A stretch of DNA of 64,000 nt, from the NCBI GenBank assembly GCA_902774155.1, contig CACYHF010000018.1, forward strand, positions 1 to 64,000, given 5' to 3'. The notes under the pieces were generated by a model. The model searched no databases and was not told where the DNA came from. It saw only the letters and a list, made by a program, of their open reading frames with translations. The translations under genes were made by a program, and so were the position numbers. Within the stretch, counting starts at the first letter, position 1. Every line of letters begins with the position of its first letter. Positions 1 through 8,984 of the stretch are shown here, in pieces. This stretch comes from an uncultured Bacteroidia bacterium. Its GTDB lineage: Bacteria; Bacteroidota; Bacteroidia; Bacteroidales; UBA932.

Positions 1-306
1 GATCCACACCAGTACGCCGATATCGTAGATGTATATTCCCAACAGCATAGGATTACGGGTAAAACGGTATGGCCCGTCCGTCATCAGGTGCCTGGTCCGG
101 GGCGCGACTTCGTGGTTATAGGCATCAAAAGGATTGCCTTCGCCGACCTTTTTCATATGCACGATTGACCATATACTCAACGCCAGGCCAAAAACTATCA
201 AAATGGTGGCAATAACCGCCCAAGGCAGCGTCGGTGCCCACGGGCTGCCCGTCCCTGCGCCGATGCAACCGGCGCAGATTAATCTCCTCGGCCAGCGTCT
301 CGGCGG
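1..306 (-). pseudogene. Isoprenylcysteine carboxyl methyltransferase-like membrane protein, fragment without a start
   Basis: The minus strand is open from 306 through the window edge. From about 225 downwards it encodes a transmembrane stretch rich in I, L and V, then GEGNPFDAYN and LMTDGPYRFTRNPM. The GPYRxxRNP block is typical of the ICMT/PEMT-like membrane methyltransferases, which methylate a small or lipid substrate using S-adenosylmethionine. No ATG, GTG or TTG lies in frame ahead of the recognisable part, and the frame opens just after a TGA at 307-309. The expected N-terminal membrane segment is absent, and its place is taken by the helix-turn-helix gene in another frame. I infer a 5'-truncated remnant, or a frameshift. 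The C-terminus lies beyond position 1. Confidence 0.5.
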
Positions 307-361
307 TCATACCTCGGCCCTCCGTGGAGAGCAGCCACACTATGGCTTCCTCGATTCTCAT
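125..361 (-). CDS. Small HARE-HTH-like winged-helix protein, 3' part apparently replaced
   Basis: Starting at the ATG at 361, the first 42 or so residues (RIEEAIVWLL, GMTAETLAEEIN, RRRDGQPV) align well with the complete 68-residue protein at 11219-11425. The shared pattern is EAIVxLL, GMxxxTxAxxIN, RxDxQPV. This resembles the small HARE-HTH-type DNA-binding fold, but the family name is inference. After QPV the similarity ends, and the same DNA reads in another frame as the methyltransferase fragment. The last 37 or so residues are therefore probably not native. A -7 element at 383-390 supports the start at 361 rather than 400. It is either a truncated regulator or a recombination product. Confidence 0.5.
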   Translation of the reverse strand: MRIEEAIVWLLSTEGRGMTAETLAEEINLRRLHRRRDGQPVGTDAALGGYCHHFDSFWPGVEYMVNRAYEKGRRRQSF

Positions 362-382
362 ACGGTTTTTGGGGTTACGCCG

Positions 383-390
383 CAAATATA
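383..390 (-). promoter_or_regulatory. Promoter -7 element for the small HTH gene
   Basis: The minus strand reads TATATTTG, an exact match to the Bacteroidetes TAnnTTTG element, 21 bases before the ATG at 361. No clear TTTG box was found at the -33 distance. Confidence 0.55.
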
Positions 391-421
391 AAACCTGCAA
401 CTGACAACTTTTGACACACGG

Positions 422-521
422 CTATTTTTTGAGTATAAATACTGCATTTCCCCTCAAAAACTCCCGAAGTTCATCACCTTCCAGCACCTCGATATGCCTC
501 GGGAGTCCCAGGACTGTTCTG
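422..521 (-). other. Unidentified 3' coding remnant
   Basis: This minus-strand frame ends at a stop at 422 and contains LPRHIEVLEGDELREFL, a plausible globular C-terminus. It lies out of frame and directly downstream of the transposase remnant. It may be the tail of a gene whose front was lost. I do not recognise the family. Confidence 0.2.
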
Positions 522-830
522 TCAAGTCCATAAAGAAGTGATAGAATCGAGAAAGCGGTAGAACATATCCTTCCGGCAGGCAAACATCTGCCCGAGGATG
601 CTCTTGGCAAAGTTGTGTCCGTTTTTGACGGCGAAGAAAGGGAACAGGACCATCAGCTCAAGGACCTGCCCGGCCGTGAACTTGCAGTTCGCAGCCTTGG
701 CAAACTCCATCTGCCTTTGGTCAAGCGTGATATGAGACATTACGTTCATGATTCCCTGAATCGCCTTCGTATTGTTACTTTCAGCAAAAAAACTGTTGAG
801 TTCCGAGATTATATGCCTATCTTTGTTCAT
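522..830 (-). pseudogene. IS4-type transposase, N-terminal fragment
   Basis: From the ATG at 830 the frame encodes MNKDRHIISELNSFF, then LELMVLFPFFAVKNGHNFAK and KDMFYRFLDS. This is the N-terminal layout of Bacteroidales IS4-family transposases, where a short helical region is followed by a VKN...KS(I/V)LG...KD(M/V)FYRFL block. The reading frame stops after about 102 residues. The RNase-H-like catalytic core with its DDE residues, normally several hundred residues, is missing, and I saw no terminal inverted repeats. It is a dead remnant whose 3' break joins an unrelated coding tail. Local base composition is AT-richer than the neighbouring genes. Confidence 0.6.
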
Positions 831-1062
831 GCTAAGGTTGACTGTATTAAGTTGTTTGGCGACACTAATATAGTGATAATCAATGAGATATGCAATAACT
901 CTTAAAGATTTCAACCTTAGCTTTTTTCTTTTCTAGCTACTTGCGAAACTTAAATTAAGCATCATATCGTTCATTTTTGACAAGTAAAATTACAAAATAA
1001 TCACGAAATAAGGCTAAAATAAATGAGATTTTTATTAACTTTACCCTCGTAAGCCAAAAATC

Positions 1063-2139
1063 ATGTTTAAACGCGCACTCACATTTCTCTTTTTAATGGG
1101 GCTAAACCTGACGCTTTTGCCAGCGCAGAACTTTGTTTACACAGAGGCTTCCACCCTTACGCTTACCGGAAAACTCTTCCCTGACACCCCCAATCCCTAT
1201 CACCGGCTGGACACCGTACGGTACAAGGGTTTTACCCCAAAGGAGAACCTTCAGGTACGGGAATCTTCCGGCATTGCCGTAGCCTTTCGCACCAACAGCC
1301 CTGACATCAAGGTTAAAACGGTCTTTGGAGACCGCGAAACGCCCGTCAACACCATGGGAATCAGCGCCTATGGATACGACTTGTACATCCGTCAGAACGG
1401 GCAATGGCGGTGGGCAGGAGCCGCTGCCCAAAACAAGAAAGAATCCGAAGTCACCGTAGTATCCGCCATGGACGCAGGCATGAAAGAATGCCTGCTGTAC
1501 CTTCCCATCCTGAGCGAAGAACTTTCCATCCAAATCGGCATTAGGGAAGAATGTACGATAGAGGCACTCCCCAACCCGTTCCGGCACCGCATTGGCGTTT
1601 ACGGGTCCAGTTTCACCCACGGCATCAGCACCTCCCGGAGCGGCATGACGTATCCCGCCCAGTTCTCCCGCGCCACCGGTATCCAACTGCTCAGCCTGGG
1701 ATGCAGCGGCAACTGCAAAATGCAGCCCTATTTTGCCGCTGCCCTGATGGATGCCCCCGTGGACGGATTCCTCTTTGACACCTTCTCCAACCCCTCCGAG
1801 AAGCAAATCAGCGAACGCCTCTTCCCCTTTATCGAGCGCCTTATCCGGGCACATCCCGGGAAACCGCTCATCTTCCAGCGCACCATTTACCGGGAAAACC
1901 GGAATTTCAATGAAGCATCGGCCCGGAAGGAAGAAAGCCGCATTCATCTTACAGACAGCCTCATGGCCATTGCCTGCGCACGGTATCCGGATGTTTATTA
2001 TATCCAACCGAGCGCAACAGCCCCGAATCATGAAACCTCCGTGGACGGCATCCATCCCTCCAACCATGGCTATAGCCTCTGGGCCCGTTCCATCGAGTCT
2101 GCCGTAATCGACATCCTGAAAAAATACGGAATCCAATAA
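1063..2139 (+). CDS. Secreted SGNH/GDSL-type esterase
   Basis: A 358-residue protein with a signal peptide (hydrophobic residues 5-20, cleavage near PAQ). An N-terminal beta-rich domain of about 150 residues comes first, as in Bacteroides SGNH hydrolases with a jelly-roll front domain. The SGNH domain starts at about residue 175. GSS at 181-183 is block I, supplying the nucleophile serine, and DGIHPSNHG with D328 and H331 is block V. Members remove acyl or acetyl groups from glycans or lipids in the periplasm or at the surface. It lies 4 bases ahead of the phosphatase-GDPD gene, so the two are probably co-transcribed. The substrate is not evident. A weak promoter-like TAACTTTA lies at 1036-1043. 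Confidence 0.8.
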   Translation: MFKRALTFLFLMGLNLTLLPAQNFVYTEASTLTLTGKLFPDTPNPYHRLDTVRYKGFTPKENLQVRESSGIAVAFRTNSPDIKVKTVFGDRETPVNTMGISAYGYDLYIRQNGQWRWAGAAAQNKKESEVTVVSAMDAGMKECLLYLPILSEELSIQIGIREECTIEALPNPFRHRIGVYGSSFTHGISTSRSGMTYPAQFSRATGIQLLSLGCSGNCKMQPYFAAALMDAPVDGFLFDTFSNPSEKQISERLFPFIERLIRAHPGKPLIFQRTIYRENRNFNEASARKEESRIHLTDSLMAIACARYPDVYYIQPSATAPNHETSVDGIHPSNHGYSLWARSIESAVIDILKKYGIQ

Positions 2140-2143
2140 AACC

Positions 2144-4296
2144 ATGAAAAAAACAGTTCTTCTTATTCTTACCGCGTTCCTGGCCATTGCACCGCTTCAG
2201 GCGCGTAAAGTAAAAGGGAAGGTCACCGCCCAGGGAGCCCCCCTGGAAAAAGTACTGGTATCGGACGGATACCGCTTCACGGTGACGCAGTCCGACGGCT
2301 CATTCAGCCTGAACACCCACAAAGACGCCCGCTACGTATTTGTGATTACCCCCTCAGGCTACGTGGCCGATTTCTCTTCGGGTGCTCCCCGGTTCTACCT
2401 CCCCGTGAAGGGGACAAAAACCTTCAACTTCAGCCTGCTTCCTTTCTCACAGAAAGACGACTACACGCTCTTTTCCGTATCTGACCCGCAGATGCAGAAT
2501 AAAAAGCATGTCAAACGCTTCAAGGGGCGTCCGCTGGGAGACCTCCGCGGAATGGCAAAGAAATACAGCAGCCTTCGCCAGACCGTTGGCGTGGCCCTTG
2601 GAGACATTGCCTGGAACAAACTGGGCATCTTCGAAGAATACAAAGCGGCCATCGCCACTACCGGCATCCCCTTCTACGCCGTTATCGGCAACCACGACTA
2701 CATCCAGAACCTGGACGGCGTTGCCGCTGCCGAAAAAAGAGCTCCAACAACTACACGGAAGGATATTCCAAGGAAACCCTGGACTTTGTGGCCGGCCTCC
2801 TCGCCTACGTTCCCAAGGGCACCCATATTTACATGGCCCAGCACAGTCCCATCCGCTTTGTGCACGAGGGAAAATCCAACGACATTGAAGGGGCGGCCCA
2901 GATGACCGCGCTGCTGGACGGCTACACGGTGGATATTTTGTCCGGCCACACGCACATCATGAACAAAACGCGCATCAGTGACACCATCATGGACAACAAC
3001 GCCGCTGCCATCGGAGGCGCCTGGTGGGCAACGGACTGGTGCCGGGACGGTACCCCGCGCGGGTATGAGGTGATTTCCTCTGTAGATGGAGCGCTGAGCT
3101 GGCGCTGGCACAACCTGGACTATCCCGATGACTTTCAGGTAGAGTTTATCGGCATGGACAAGGCCTACAGGCATCCCAACAGTGTACTCGCCAATGCCTG
3201 GGGGGCCGACGAAACCTGGACCTGCACCTGGTCCCAGGACGGCACTCAGATGGGCTCCCTGGACCTGCAGACCGAGTATTCCACCAGCTACGCCAAGGAA
3301 ATTCTGGATGTCTATGACGGCGATCTCTCCAAGATTCCCGGCTACAAGCGGCCATCGGCCCAACGGCACTATTATGTTGCCACGCCTTCCCAATACGCCC
3401 GCTTTGTAAGCATGACCGTTACGGCCCCGGACGGCCGCAGCTGGAGTCATACCTTTGACCTTCTAGGCAGCTATATCGACCTGCAGGCCCACCGGGGCGG
3501 AGCCGGCCTTATGCCGGAGAACACCTTCTCCTCCATGAAAAACGCCATGGACCTGCACGTGAACACCCTGGAATTCGACCTGCAGTTAAGTGCCGACGGC
3601 AAGGTGGTGGTATCCCACGACAATTACTTCCATCCGCGCTATTCCATGCGCCCGGACAGTACGCTGGTGCTGAAGGAAGATCCCAAGGAATACCTATATA
3701 CGATGCCCTATGACAGCATTGCCCGTTACGATGTAGGGCTCCGGTTCGTAGAACGCTGGCCGGAACAGAAAAAGGTATCCGAGCACAAGCCACTGGCGTC
3801 AGAACTGATTGACTTCACCGAGCAGTACGCCAGCAAAAACGGCCTCTCCCCTTTCCGCTACAATATTGAAATCAAGTCCCGCCGCGGCGATGGAGAAGGC
3901 ACCCTGTGGCCGGGCTATCAGGAATTCTGTGACAAGTGCATGGAAGTGCTGCTGTCAAAGAACCTGGGAGACCGGCTGGTTGTCCAGAGTTTCGACGTCC
4001 TTGCGCTGGAGTATATCCACCAAAAATACCCTCAGGTGGAGCTCTCCTACCTCACGGAAGATGAAACGGAGATTGGGACCATCCTTTCCCAGATTAGCTT
4101 CAAGCCCCGTTGGTGGAGCCCCAATCACGAGGTAATTACCCGCGAAAATGTGGCTTACTGCCACGCCCTCGGCATCCTGGTAGTTCCCTGGACCGTAGAT
4201 AAAGAAGATGACATCGTCCGCATGGTTGACTGCGGAGTCGATGCCATCATCTCCAATTATCCCGACCGGTTAATCCGCCTGGTCAGGAAATACTAA
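2144..4296 (+). pseudogene. Calcineurin-like phosphoesterase fused to glycerophosphodiester phosphodiesterase, frame broken
   Basis: Residues 1-20 are a signal peptide and about 22-100 a beta-sandwich N-domain. A metallophosphatase follows with D114, Q116, GD at 153-154 and GNHD at 182-185. The frame breaks at the A-run 2733-2738. The -1 frame then continues to 4296 with HSPI, GHTH, a C-terminal phosphatase-associated domain, and a complete GDPD domain (AHRGG, LEFDL, SHD, NIEIKS). The stretch between GNHD and HSPI is shorter than usual for the family, so a small deletion seems to accompany the frameshift. An intact protein would release glycerol-3-phosphate from a glycerophosphodiester and could then dephosphorylate it. 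It is either a recent pseudogene or an assembly error. A downstream ATG at 2788 would give GDPD plus half the phosphatase, without a signal peptide. The GDPD part is a paralogue of the gene at 39333-40259. Confidence 0.75.
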
Positions 4297-5030
4297 AACA
4301 CCAGTACATACAGTCCTGCTGCACATGCGGCTCCCACAAGGGGGCCGCATACTGGTACCCAGCTGTACCACCAGCCGCTCTCCCCTTTTCCCTCGATGGG
4401 AAGGAGGGCGTGCGCCAGACGCGGTGACAGGTCACGGGCCGGGTTCAGGGCATATCCGGTGGTTCCACCCAGGGACATGCCGATAGCCATAATCAGGCAA
4501 GTAACCGGCCAGGAGCCCAATGCGCCGGTAGAGGCGGTTACAGGACCCACCTGGAAAGCGTTACCGGAGAAGCCCAGGGCCAGGATCACAAAGACCAGCA
4601 GGCAGGTGGCTACCACCTCGCACCAGAAGTTGCGCGCAAGGTTCTTGATGGCCGGCATGGTGCAGAAGGTGCCCAGCATGGTACCAGGATCGGAAGCCGT
4701 AGCCTTGTAATGGTCTTTATAGAAGGACCAGACCAGCACGGCACCCACAAAGCCGCCCAGCATCTGGGCAAGCGTATACCCGGCAACCGAGGCCCACGGG
4801 AAAGAGCCCGCAATAGCCAGGCCCAGGGTAACGGCGGGATTCAGGTGGGCGCCGGACACCGGACCGGCGATGAGTACGCCCATCATCACGGCCAGGCCCC
4901 AGCCCAGGGCTATCACCACCCAGCCGGCTCCCTGCGCCTTGGATTTGTTCAGGGAACAGGCAGCGCAAACACCGTCGCCCAGCAGCACCAGCACCAGAGT
5001 GCCGATAAATTCAAAAATATACTGTGTCAT
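4293..5030 (-). CDS. glpF: Glycerol facilitator of the aquaporin family
   Basis: A 245-residue membrane channel with six predicted helices and both half-helix motifs, HLNPAVT and ALNPARD. The aspartate after the second NPAR is the usual mark of glycerol-conducting members as opposed to water-only channels. It lets glycerol cross the inner membrane by facilitated diffusion. It follows glpK by 6 bases in the same operon, so imported glycerol is trapped by phosphorylation. Its stop codon overlaps the convergent stop of the phosphatase-GDPD gene by 3 bases. Confidence 0.92.
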   Translation of the reverse strand: MTQYIFEFIGTLVLVLLGDGVCAACSLNKSKAQGAGWVVIALGWGLAVMMGVLIAGPVSGAHLNPAVTLGLAIAGSFPWASVAGYTLAQMLGGFVGAVLVWSFYKDHYKATASDPGTMLGTFCTMPAIKNLARNFWCEVVATCLLVFVILALGFSGNAFQVGPVTASTGALGSWPVTCLIMAIGMSLGGTTGYALNPARDLSPRLAHALLPIEGKGESGWWYSWVPVCGPLVGAACAAGLYVLVF

Positions 5031-5036
5031 GTGTGT

Positions 5037-6518
5037 CTACTTTTTAATGGTTCTGTCAATGGCATCGGCCCAGGAGGCCTTCGTGGCAGTCATATCAGCG
5101 CCGGAGGGAAGGAAGCAGTGCTCCACCTGCCACTGGGCTTTTATCTCGTCCAACGAATCCCAGAAGCCTACGGCCAGACCGGCCAGATAGCAGGCGCCCA
5201 GCGCCGTGGTTTCCGTTACCTTGGGACGGACTACACGCGTGCCCAGGATATCGGCCTGGAACTGCATCATGAGGTTGTTGCGGGAAGCACCGCCGTCCAC
5301 TTTCAGTTCTGCCAGCGGAACACCGGCATCCTTTTCCATGGCACGCACGATGTCCATGGTCTGGAAAGCGATACCTTCCAGGGCTGCGCGCGCGATGTGC
5401 GCCGCCGTAGTGCCTCGGGTGATGCCACAGATGACGCCATGGGCATACTGGTCCCAATACGGGGCTCCCATGCCGGTAAGGGCGGGGACAAAGTACACGC
5501 CGCCATTATCCGGTACCGAAGCTGCCAGGGCCTCCACTTCCGCGGAGGAGCGGATGACGCCCAGGCCATCCCGCAGCCACTGCACCACGGAACCGCCCAC
5601 AAAGATGGAACCTTCCAGGGCATAGTTTACGCTGTCCCCTATCTTCCATGCGATGGTGGTGAGCAGGTTGTTCTGCGAAAGGATGGGGCGCCCGCCCGTA
5701 TTCATGAGCAGGAAGCAACCCGTACCGTAGGTGTTTTTCACCGAACCGGGCTCCGTACACATCTGGCCGAAAAGGGCTGCCTGCTGGTCGCCGGCGATAC
5801 CGGCAATGGGAACCTCGTGCGCAAAGATGGTGGTTTTGGTATAGCCGTACACCTCCGACGAGGACTTCACCTGCGGCATCATGGAAAGCGGAATGCCCAG
5901 CATGGACAGCAGTTCCGCATCCCATTCCAGCGTATGGATGTTGAACAGCATGGTGCGGGAAGCATTGGTAACGTCCGTCACATGCACCTGACCGCGTGTG
6001 AGCTGCCATACCAGCCAGCTGTCCACGGTTCCGAAGCGCAGTTTCCCGGCCTCGGCCTTCTCCCGGGCCTGCGGCACATTGTCCAGAATCCATTTGATTT
6101 TGGTTCCGGAGAAATAGGCGTCGATGATCAGACCGGTCTTCTCCCGGATTTTATCTACCAGGCCCAGCTCTTTGAGCGAATCACAGAAGGCCGATGTGCG
6201 CCTGTCCTGCCACACGATGGCGTTATAGACCGGAACGCCTGTCTCCGCATCCCACACGATGGTGGTTTCCCGCTGGTTGGTGATGCCGATAGCGGCAATG
6301 TCCAGGCCGTTGATACCCAGTTTGGTAATGGCCTCTGCAATGACGGCCGCCTCGCTGGACCAGATTTCCATGGGATTGTGCTCCACCCACCCCGGCTGCG
6401 GGAAATACTGCGTAAACTCCATCTGGGCCACCGAGCAGCAGTTGCCGTCATGGTCAAACACAATGGCGCGGGAAGAGCTGGTTCCCTGATCCAGGGCCAG
6501 AATGTACTTATTTGTCAT
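5037..6518 (-). CDS. glpK: Glycerol kinase
   Basis: A 493-residue FGGY-family kinase, the standard length. It shows the N-terminal phosphate-binding loop [25 protein letters not shown], and the C-terminal signatures [11 protein letters not shown] and DGGASRNN. It converts glycerol and ATP to glycerol-3-phosphate in the cytoplasm, feeding phospholipid synthesis or glycolysis. Its start overlaps the end of the upstream hydrolase by 11 bases, and glpF follows after 6 bases, giving a tight operon of outer-membrane protein, hydrolase, glpK and glpF. No glycerol-3-phosphate dehydrogenase is present in the window. Confidence 0.97.
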   Translation of the reverse strand: MTNKYILALDQGTSSSRAIVFDHDGNCCSVAQMEFTQYFPQPGWVEHNPMEIWSSEAAVIAEAITKLGINGLDIAAIGITNQRETTIVWDAETGVPVYNAIVWQDRRTSAFCDSLKELGLVDKIREKTGLIIDAYFSGTKIKWILDNVPQAREKAEAGKLRFGTVDSWLVWQLTRGQVHVTDVTNASRTMLFNIHTLEWDAELLSMLGIPLSMMPQVKSSSEVYGYTKTTIFAHEVPIAGIAGDQQAALFGQMCTEPGSVKNTYGTGCFLLMNTGGRPILSQNNLLTTIAWKIGDSVNYALEGSIFVGGSVVQWLRDGLGVIRSSAEVEALAASVPDNGGVYFVPALTGMGAPYWDQYAHGVICGITRGTTAAHIARAALEGIAFQTMDIVRAMEKDAGVPLAELKVDGGASRNNLMMQFQADILGTRVVRPKVTETTALGACYLAGLAVGFWDSLDEIKAQWQVEHCFLPSGADMTATKASWADAIDRTIKK

Positions 6519-7488
6519 AAATGCTACCGTCTTCTATCATATTATGAACGGTCTTCAAGAAGTTGGATACCCGGCGGGTATATTCTTCCGGATACTTGGC
6601 GTAGGAATTGGCGTGAACGGCGCCTTCGGCTACCCAATACTCCTTGTATCCGTGGGTCTTGGCATTGTAGTTCTTCCAAAGGTCATCGAAGGCAACAAAG
6701 TCATCGGCGTCGCCGTGGATGAACAGCATGGGCTTTTCGCACTTGGCCAGAGCCTTGGAGCAATCCGCCTCGCTGAAATACCAGCCGAATTCGTGATTGG
6801 TCACAATACTGGCGCTGTTCAGGATACTGGTGGGGATGGGGCCCATCTCCTTCAGGTTTTTGGTAAACTGGCCGCGGACGCTGTTGTAACCGCAGTCTTC
6901 CACGAAGCAGCGGACATAATCCGGCAGGGGCTCACCGCTGGTGTACATCACCGTGGCAGCACCCATGGAAACTCCGTGCAACACCATGAAGTCGTTCGGG
7001 AACACGCTGTAGGCCACATTGATCCAGTTCAGGATATCGTAACGGTCCAGCCAGCCCATCTGGATGGCCTGGCCTTCCGAGTATCCATGGAACTGGAGGT
7101 CCGGCATAAGGATATTGTAGTTCAGTTCGTCCCGATACATGCGGGCCAGGTACAGGAACACAAGGTGGTTGTCGCCGTAACCGTGGATGATGATGGCAGT
7201 ACCGTTGGCTTCCTCCGGCTTGGCGGCGGGAGCATACACGGCGTGTACGCGGTAATTGTTGTAACCTACCACGAAAGTATCGCGCATAATGTCCTGCGCC
7301 TTCAGGTTGTCGTACCACTCAGTACTGCCGGGCAGGAGGGAATCGGCCTTGTGACGCGTACGCTGGATATCATCTACGCCATGCACCTTGGGAGTAAGGG
7401 CATAATGGGCCATGTATTTTCCGCCCAGGCAGGCATTCAGCATCAGGGCCGAAAATACAACGGCCAGAACAGGAATAAGCTTTTTCAT
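6508..7488 (-). CDS. Alpha/beta hydrolase lipoprotein
   Basis: A 326-residue protein with a lipoprotein signal (hydrophobic residues 5-19, lipobox LNAC), so it is anchored in an envelope membrane. The alpha/beta-hydrolase core shows IIIHGYGDN for the oxyanion region, the nucleophile elbow GVSMGAA, an acid in GDADDFV and a histidine in GAVHANSY. It is probably a carboxylesterase or a lipase-like enzyme. Its place between an outer-membrane barrel and glpK-glpF suggests it could release glycerol from acylglycerols, but this is inference; many such hydrolases have unknown substrates. It overlaps glpK by 11 bases and follows the barrel gene by 6 bases. Confidence 0.8.
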   Translation of the reverse strand: MKKLIPVLAVVFSALMLNACLGGKYMAHYALTPKVHGVDDIQRTRHKADSLLPGSTEWYDNLKAQDIMRDTFVVGYNNYRVHAVYAPAAKPEEANGTAIIIHGYGDNHLVFLYLARMYRDELNYNILMPDLQFHGYSEGQAIQMGWLDRYDILNWINVAYSVFPNDFMVLHGVSMGAATVMYTSGEPLPDYVRCFVEDCGYNSVRGQFTKNLKEMGPIPTSILNSASIVTNHEFGWYFSEADCSKALAKCEKPMLFIHGDADDFVAFDDLWKNYNAKTHGYKEYWVAEGAVHANSYAKYPEEYTRRVSNFLKTVHNMIEDGSIYDK

Positions 7489-7494
7489 AGTCTA

Positions 7495-8913
7495 CTAGAA
7501 CTGATAGTTAATGCCGATACCGATCCACAGACCTGCGTCCAAACCGGGCGTGAAGCACTTGGCGAAATCGGCCGAAATGATGAAGTTCTGATTCATGGCG
7601 ATCTTCAGGCCGGCACCGGCGCTGTAGATGAAGCTACCGGCCTTGGTTGCGTCGTAGATAAGCGCATCCTTGCCGATGAGGGCAAGCCTGGGATCATAGA
7701 TCTTACCGTCAATAGAAGCCTTTTTCAGGGCCTCGGCCTTATACTGCTTGGTGATGATACCGCCATCGAAGAACGGATTCACGGCAATGTAGAAGAACTG
7801 GTTGAAGAGCTTGAATTTCACCAGTTTGACGCGAAGTTCGGCATTCAACCAGGCCAAGCCTTCTGCCAGAACACGGTTCTCACGGAGACCGCGGATGGTG
7901 TTGGAGGAACCGAAGCCCTCGGAGATCATATTACGCTGGACCAGGAGCGGAACGTTCTGAATCATATAGAACGGCGTTTCACCGGCCAGGGTCTGCTGCC
8001 AGGCCAGACGATAAGCGAACACGGGATCGCCGGCAGGAATATGGATGGGAATGTCAATGTAGTTGCGGAAATACACGCAGGCTTTCAGGTAACGCTGGCC
8101 GATTACGTTGCCGTTCAGGTAGGCCTCGGCCCAGATACCCTTGTTGGGGGCAGCCTCGATGTCACGGGTGTCATACACCAGACCTGCATTCAGCTCCAGG
8201 GCGCTTCCGCCTTTCAGATCCGCATCCGTGAGGATACCGGCATTCTTGTAAGCCTGGACAAGGGTGAAATCAGTGTCGTAGTAGAAAATCTGCTTCTTAC
8301 CGTCCGTACCCGTGACATATTTGCCGTTGGCATCCTTGTTTCCGGCACCGTTGTCCCGCATATTGCCTATCTTCCAGTTCCAGAAGTTGATACCCGCCGC
8401 CCAGTTGAGATGGGGAACGATCTGTCCCTGGAAGTTGGCCAGGATACGGAGCATATCACGGCTCATACCATAATAGTTGATGTTATGGCCATTAGGCAGC
8501 AGGTCCTCGTACTTTCTGTTACCCCAGATGTCGTAATTCTGGACAGAGGCGGCGCCGTTGAAACCCCAGAACGTGTACAGCGGGTCCGTCACATAGGTTA
8601 CAGATGCATTCACACGCATCTTGGGGATAAGATACTTGGAGTCATAGGCCAGATAAAGGCGCATGCGATGGCTATGCGTGAAGTAGGAGCCTTCCCAGCT
8701 GATCTTGTGGACAGGATCCGGATAAGTGGAACCGTCTCCATAATAGTACACGTCGCCGAACAGACCGGCCTGGAAACCGTTATCCACGGAGTAGGTTGCC
8801 GTAGGGAGAACGCCGAAGCTCCAGCCCTTCTTCACTTCCTTTTCCTTCTCCTGAGCCGAAGCCACTGTCAGACAGGCGGCTAACAGCATCACACTGATTA
8901 AAATCTTTTTCAT
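7495..8913 (-). CDS. Outer-membrane beta-barrel of the bacterial surface antigen (BamA-barrel-like) type
   Basis: A 472-residue protein with a signal peptide (cleavage after SAQ). The sequence alternates aromatic and polar residues, and the C-terminus IGIGINYQF ends in phenylalanine as outer-membrane barrels do. It has no POTRA repeats, so it is a barrel-only relative of the Omp85 group. The motifs VYYYGDGSTYP, YDTRDIEA and ISADFAKCF recur in the protein at 51951-53207 and show the two are paralogues. It is the first gene of the operon leading to hydrolase, glpK and glpF. A role in moving a lipid or glycerolipid substrate is possible but unproven. The leader is about 39 bases after the -7 element at 8953-8960. 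Confidence 0.8.
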   Translation of the reverse strand: MKKILISVMLLAACLTVASAQEKEKEVKKGWSFGVLPTATYSVDNGFQAGLFGDVYYYGDGSTYPDPVHKISWEGSYFTHSHRMRLYLAYDSKYLIPKMRVNASVTYVTDPLYTFWGFNGAASVQNYDIWGNRKYEDLLPNGHNINYYGMSRDMLRILANFQGQIVPHLNWAAGINFWNWKIGNMRDNGAGNKDANGKYVTGTDGKKQIFYYDTDFTLVQAYKNAGILTDADLKGGSALELNAGLVYDTRDIEAAPNKGIWAEAYLNGNVIGQRYLKACVYFRNYIDIPIHIPAGDPVFAYRLAWQQTLAGETPFYMIQNVPLLVQRNMISEGFGSSNTIRGLRENRVLAEGLAWLNAELRVKLVKFKLFNQFFYIAVNPFFDGGIITKQYKAEALKKASIDGKIYDPRLALIGKDALIYDATKAGSFIYSAGAGLKIAMNQNFIISADFAKCFTPGLDAGLWIGIGINYQF

Positions 8914-8948
8914 TGTTTAGTTATAAAATTGGTTTAGTTATATTCAAG

Positions 8949-8980
8949 TTTACAAATATAAGAAAAAAAACGTACCTTCG
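8949..8980 (+). promoter_or_regulatory. Promoter for namZ
   Basis: TTTA (8949-8952) and TACCTTCG (8973-8980) lie 20 bases apart, each one mismatch from TTTG and TAnnTTTG. The namZ ATG is only 4 bases further on, which predicts almost no 5' leader. Confidence 0.6.
8953..8960 (-). promoter_or_regulatory. Promoter -7 element for the barrel-hydrolase-glpK-glpF operon
   Basis: The minus strand reads TATATTTG, an exact TAnnTTTG match, 39 bases before the ATG at 8913. It overlaps the divergent namZ promoter, so the two transcription units could interfere. Confidence 0.6.
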
Positions 8981-8984
8981 TACT

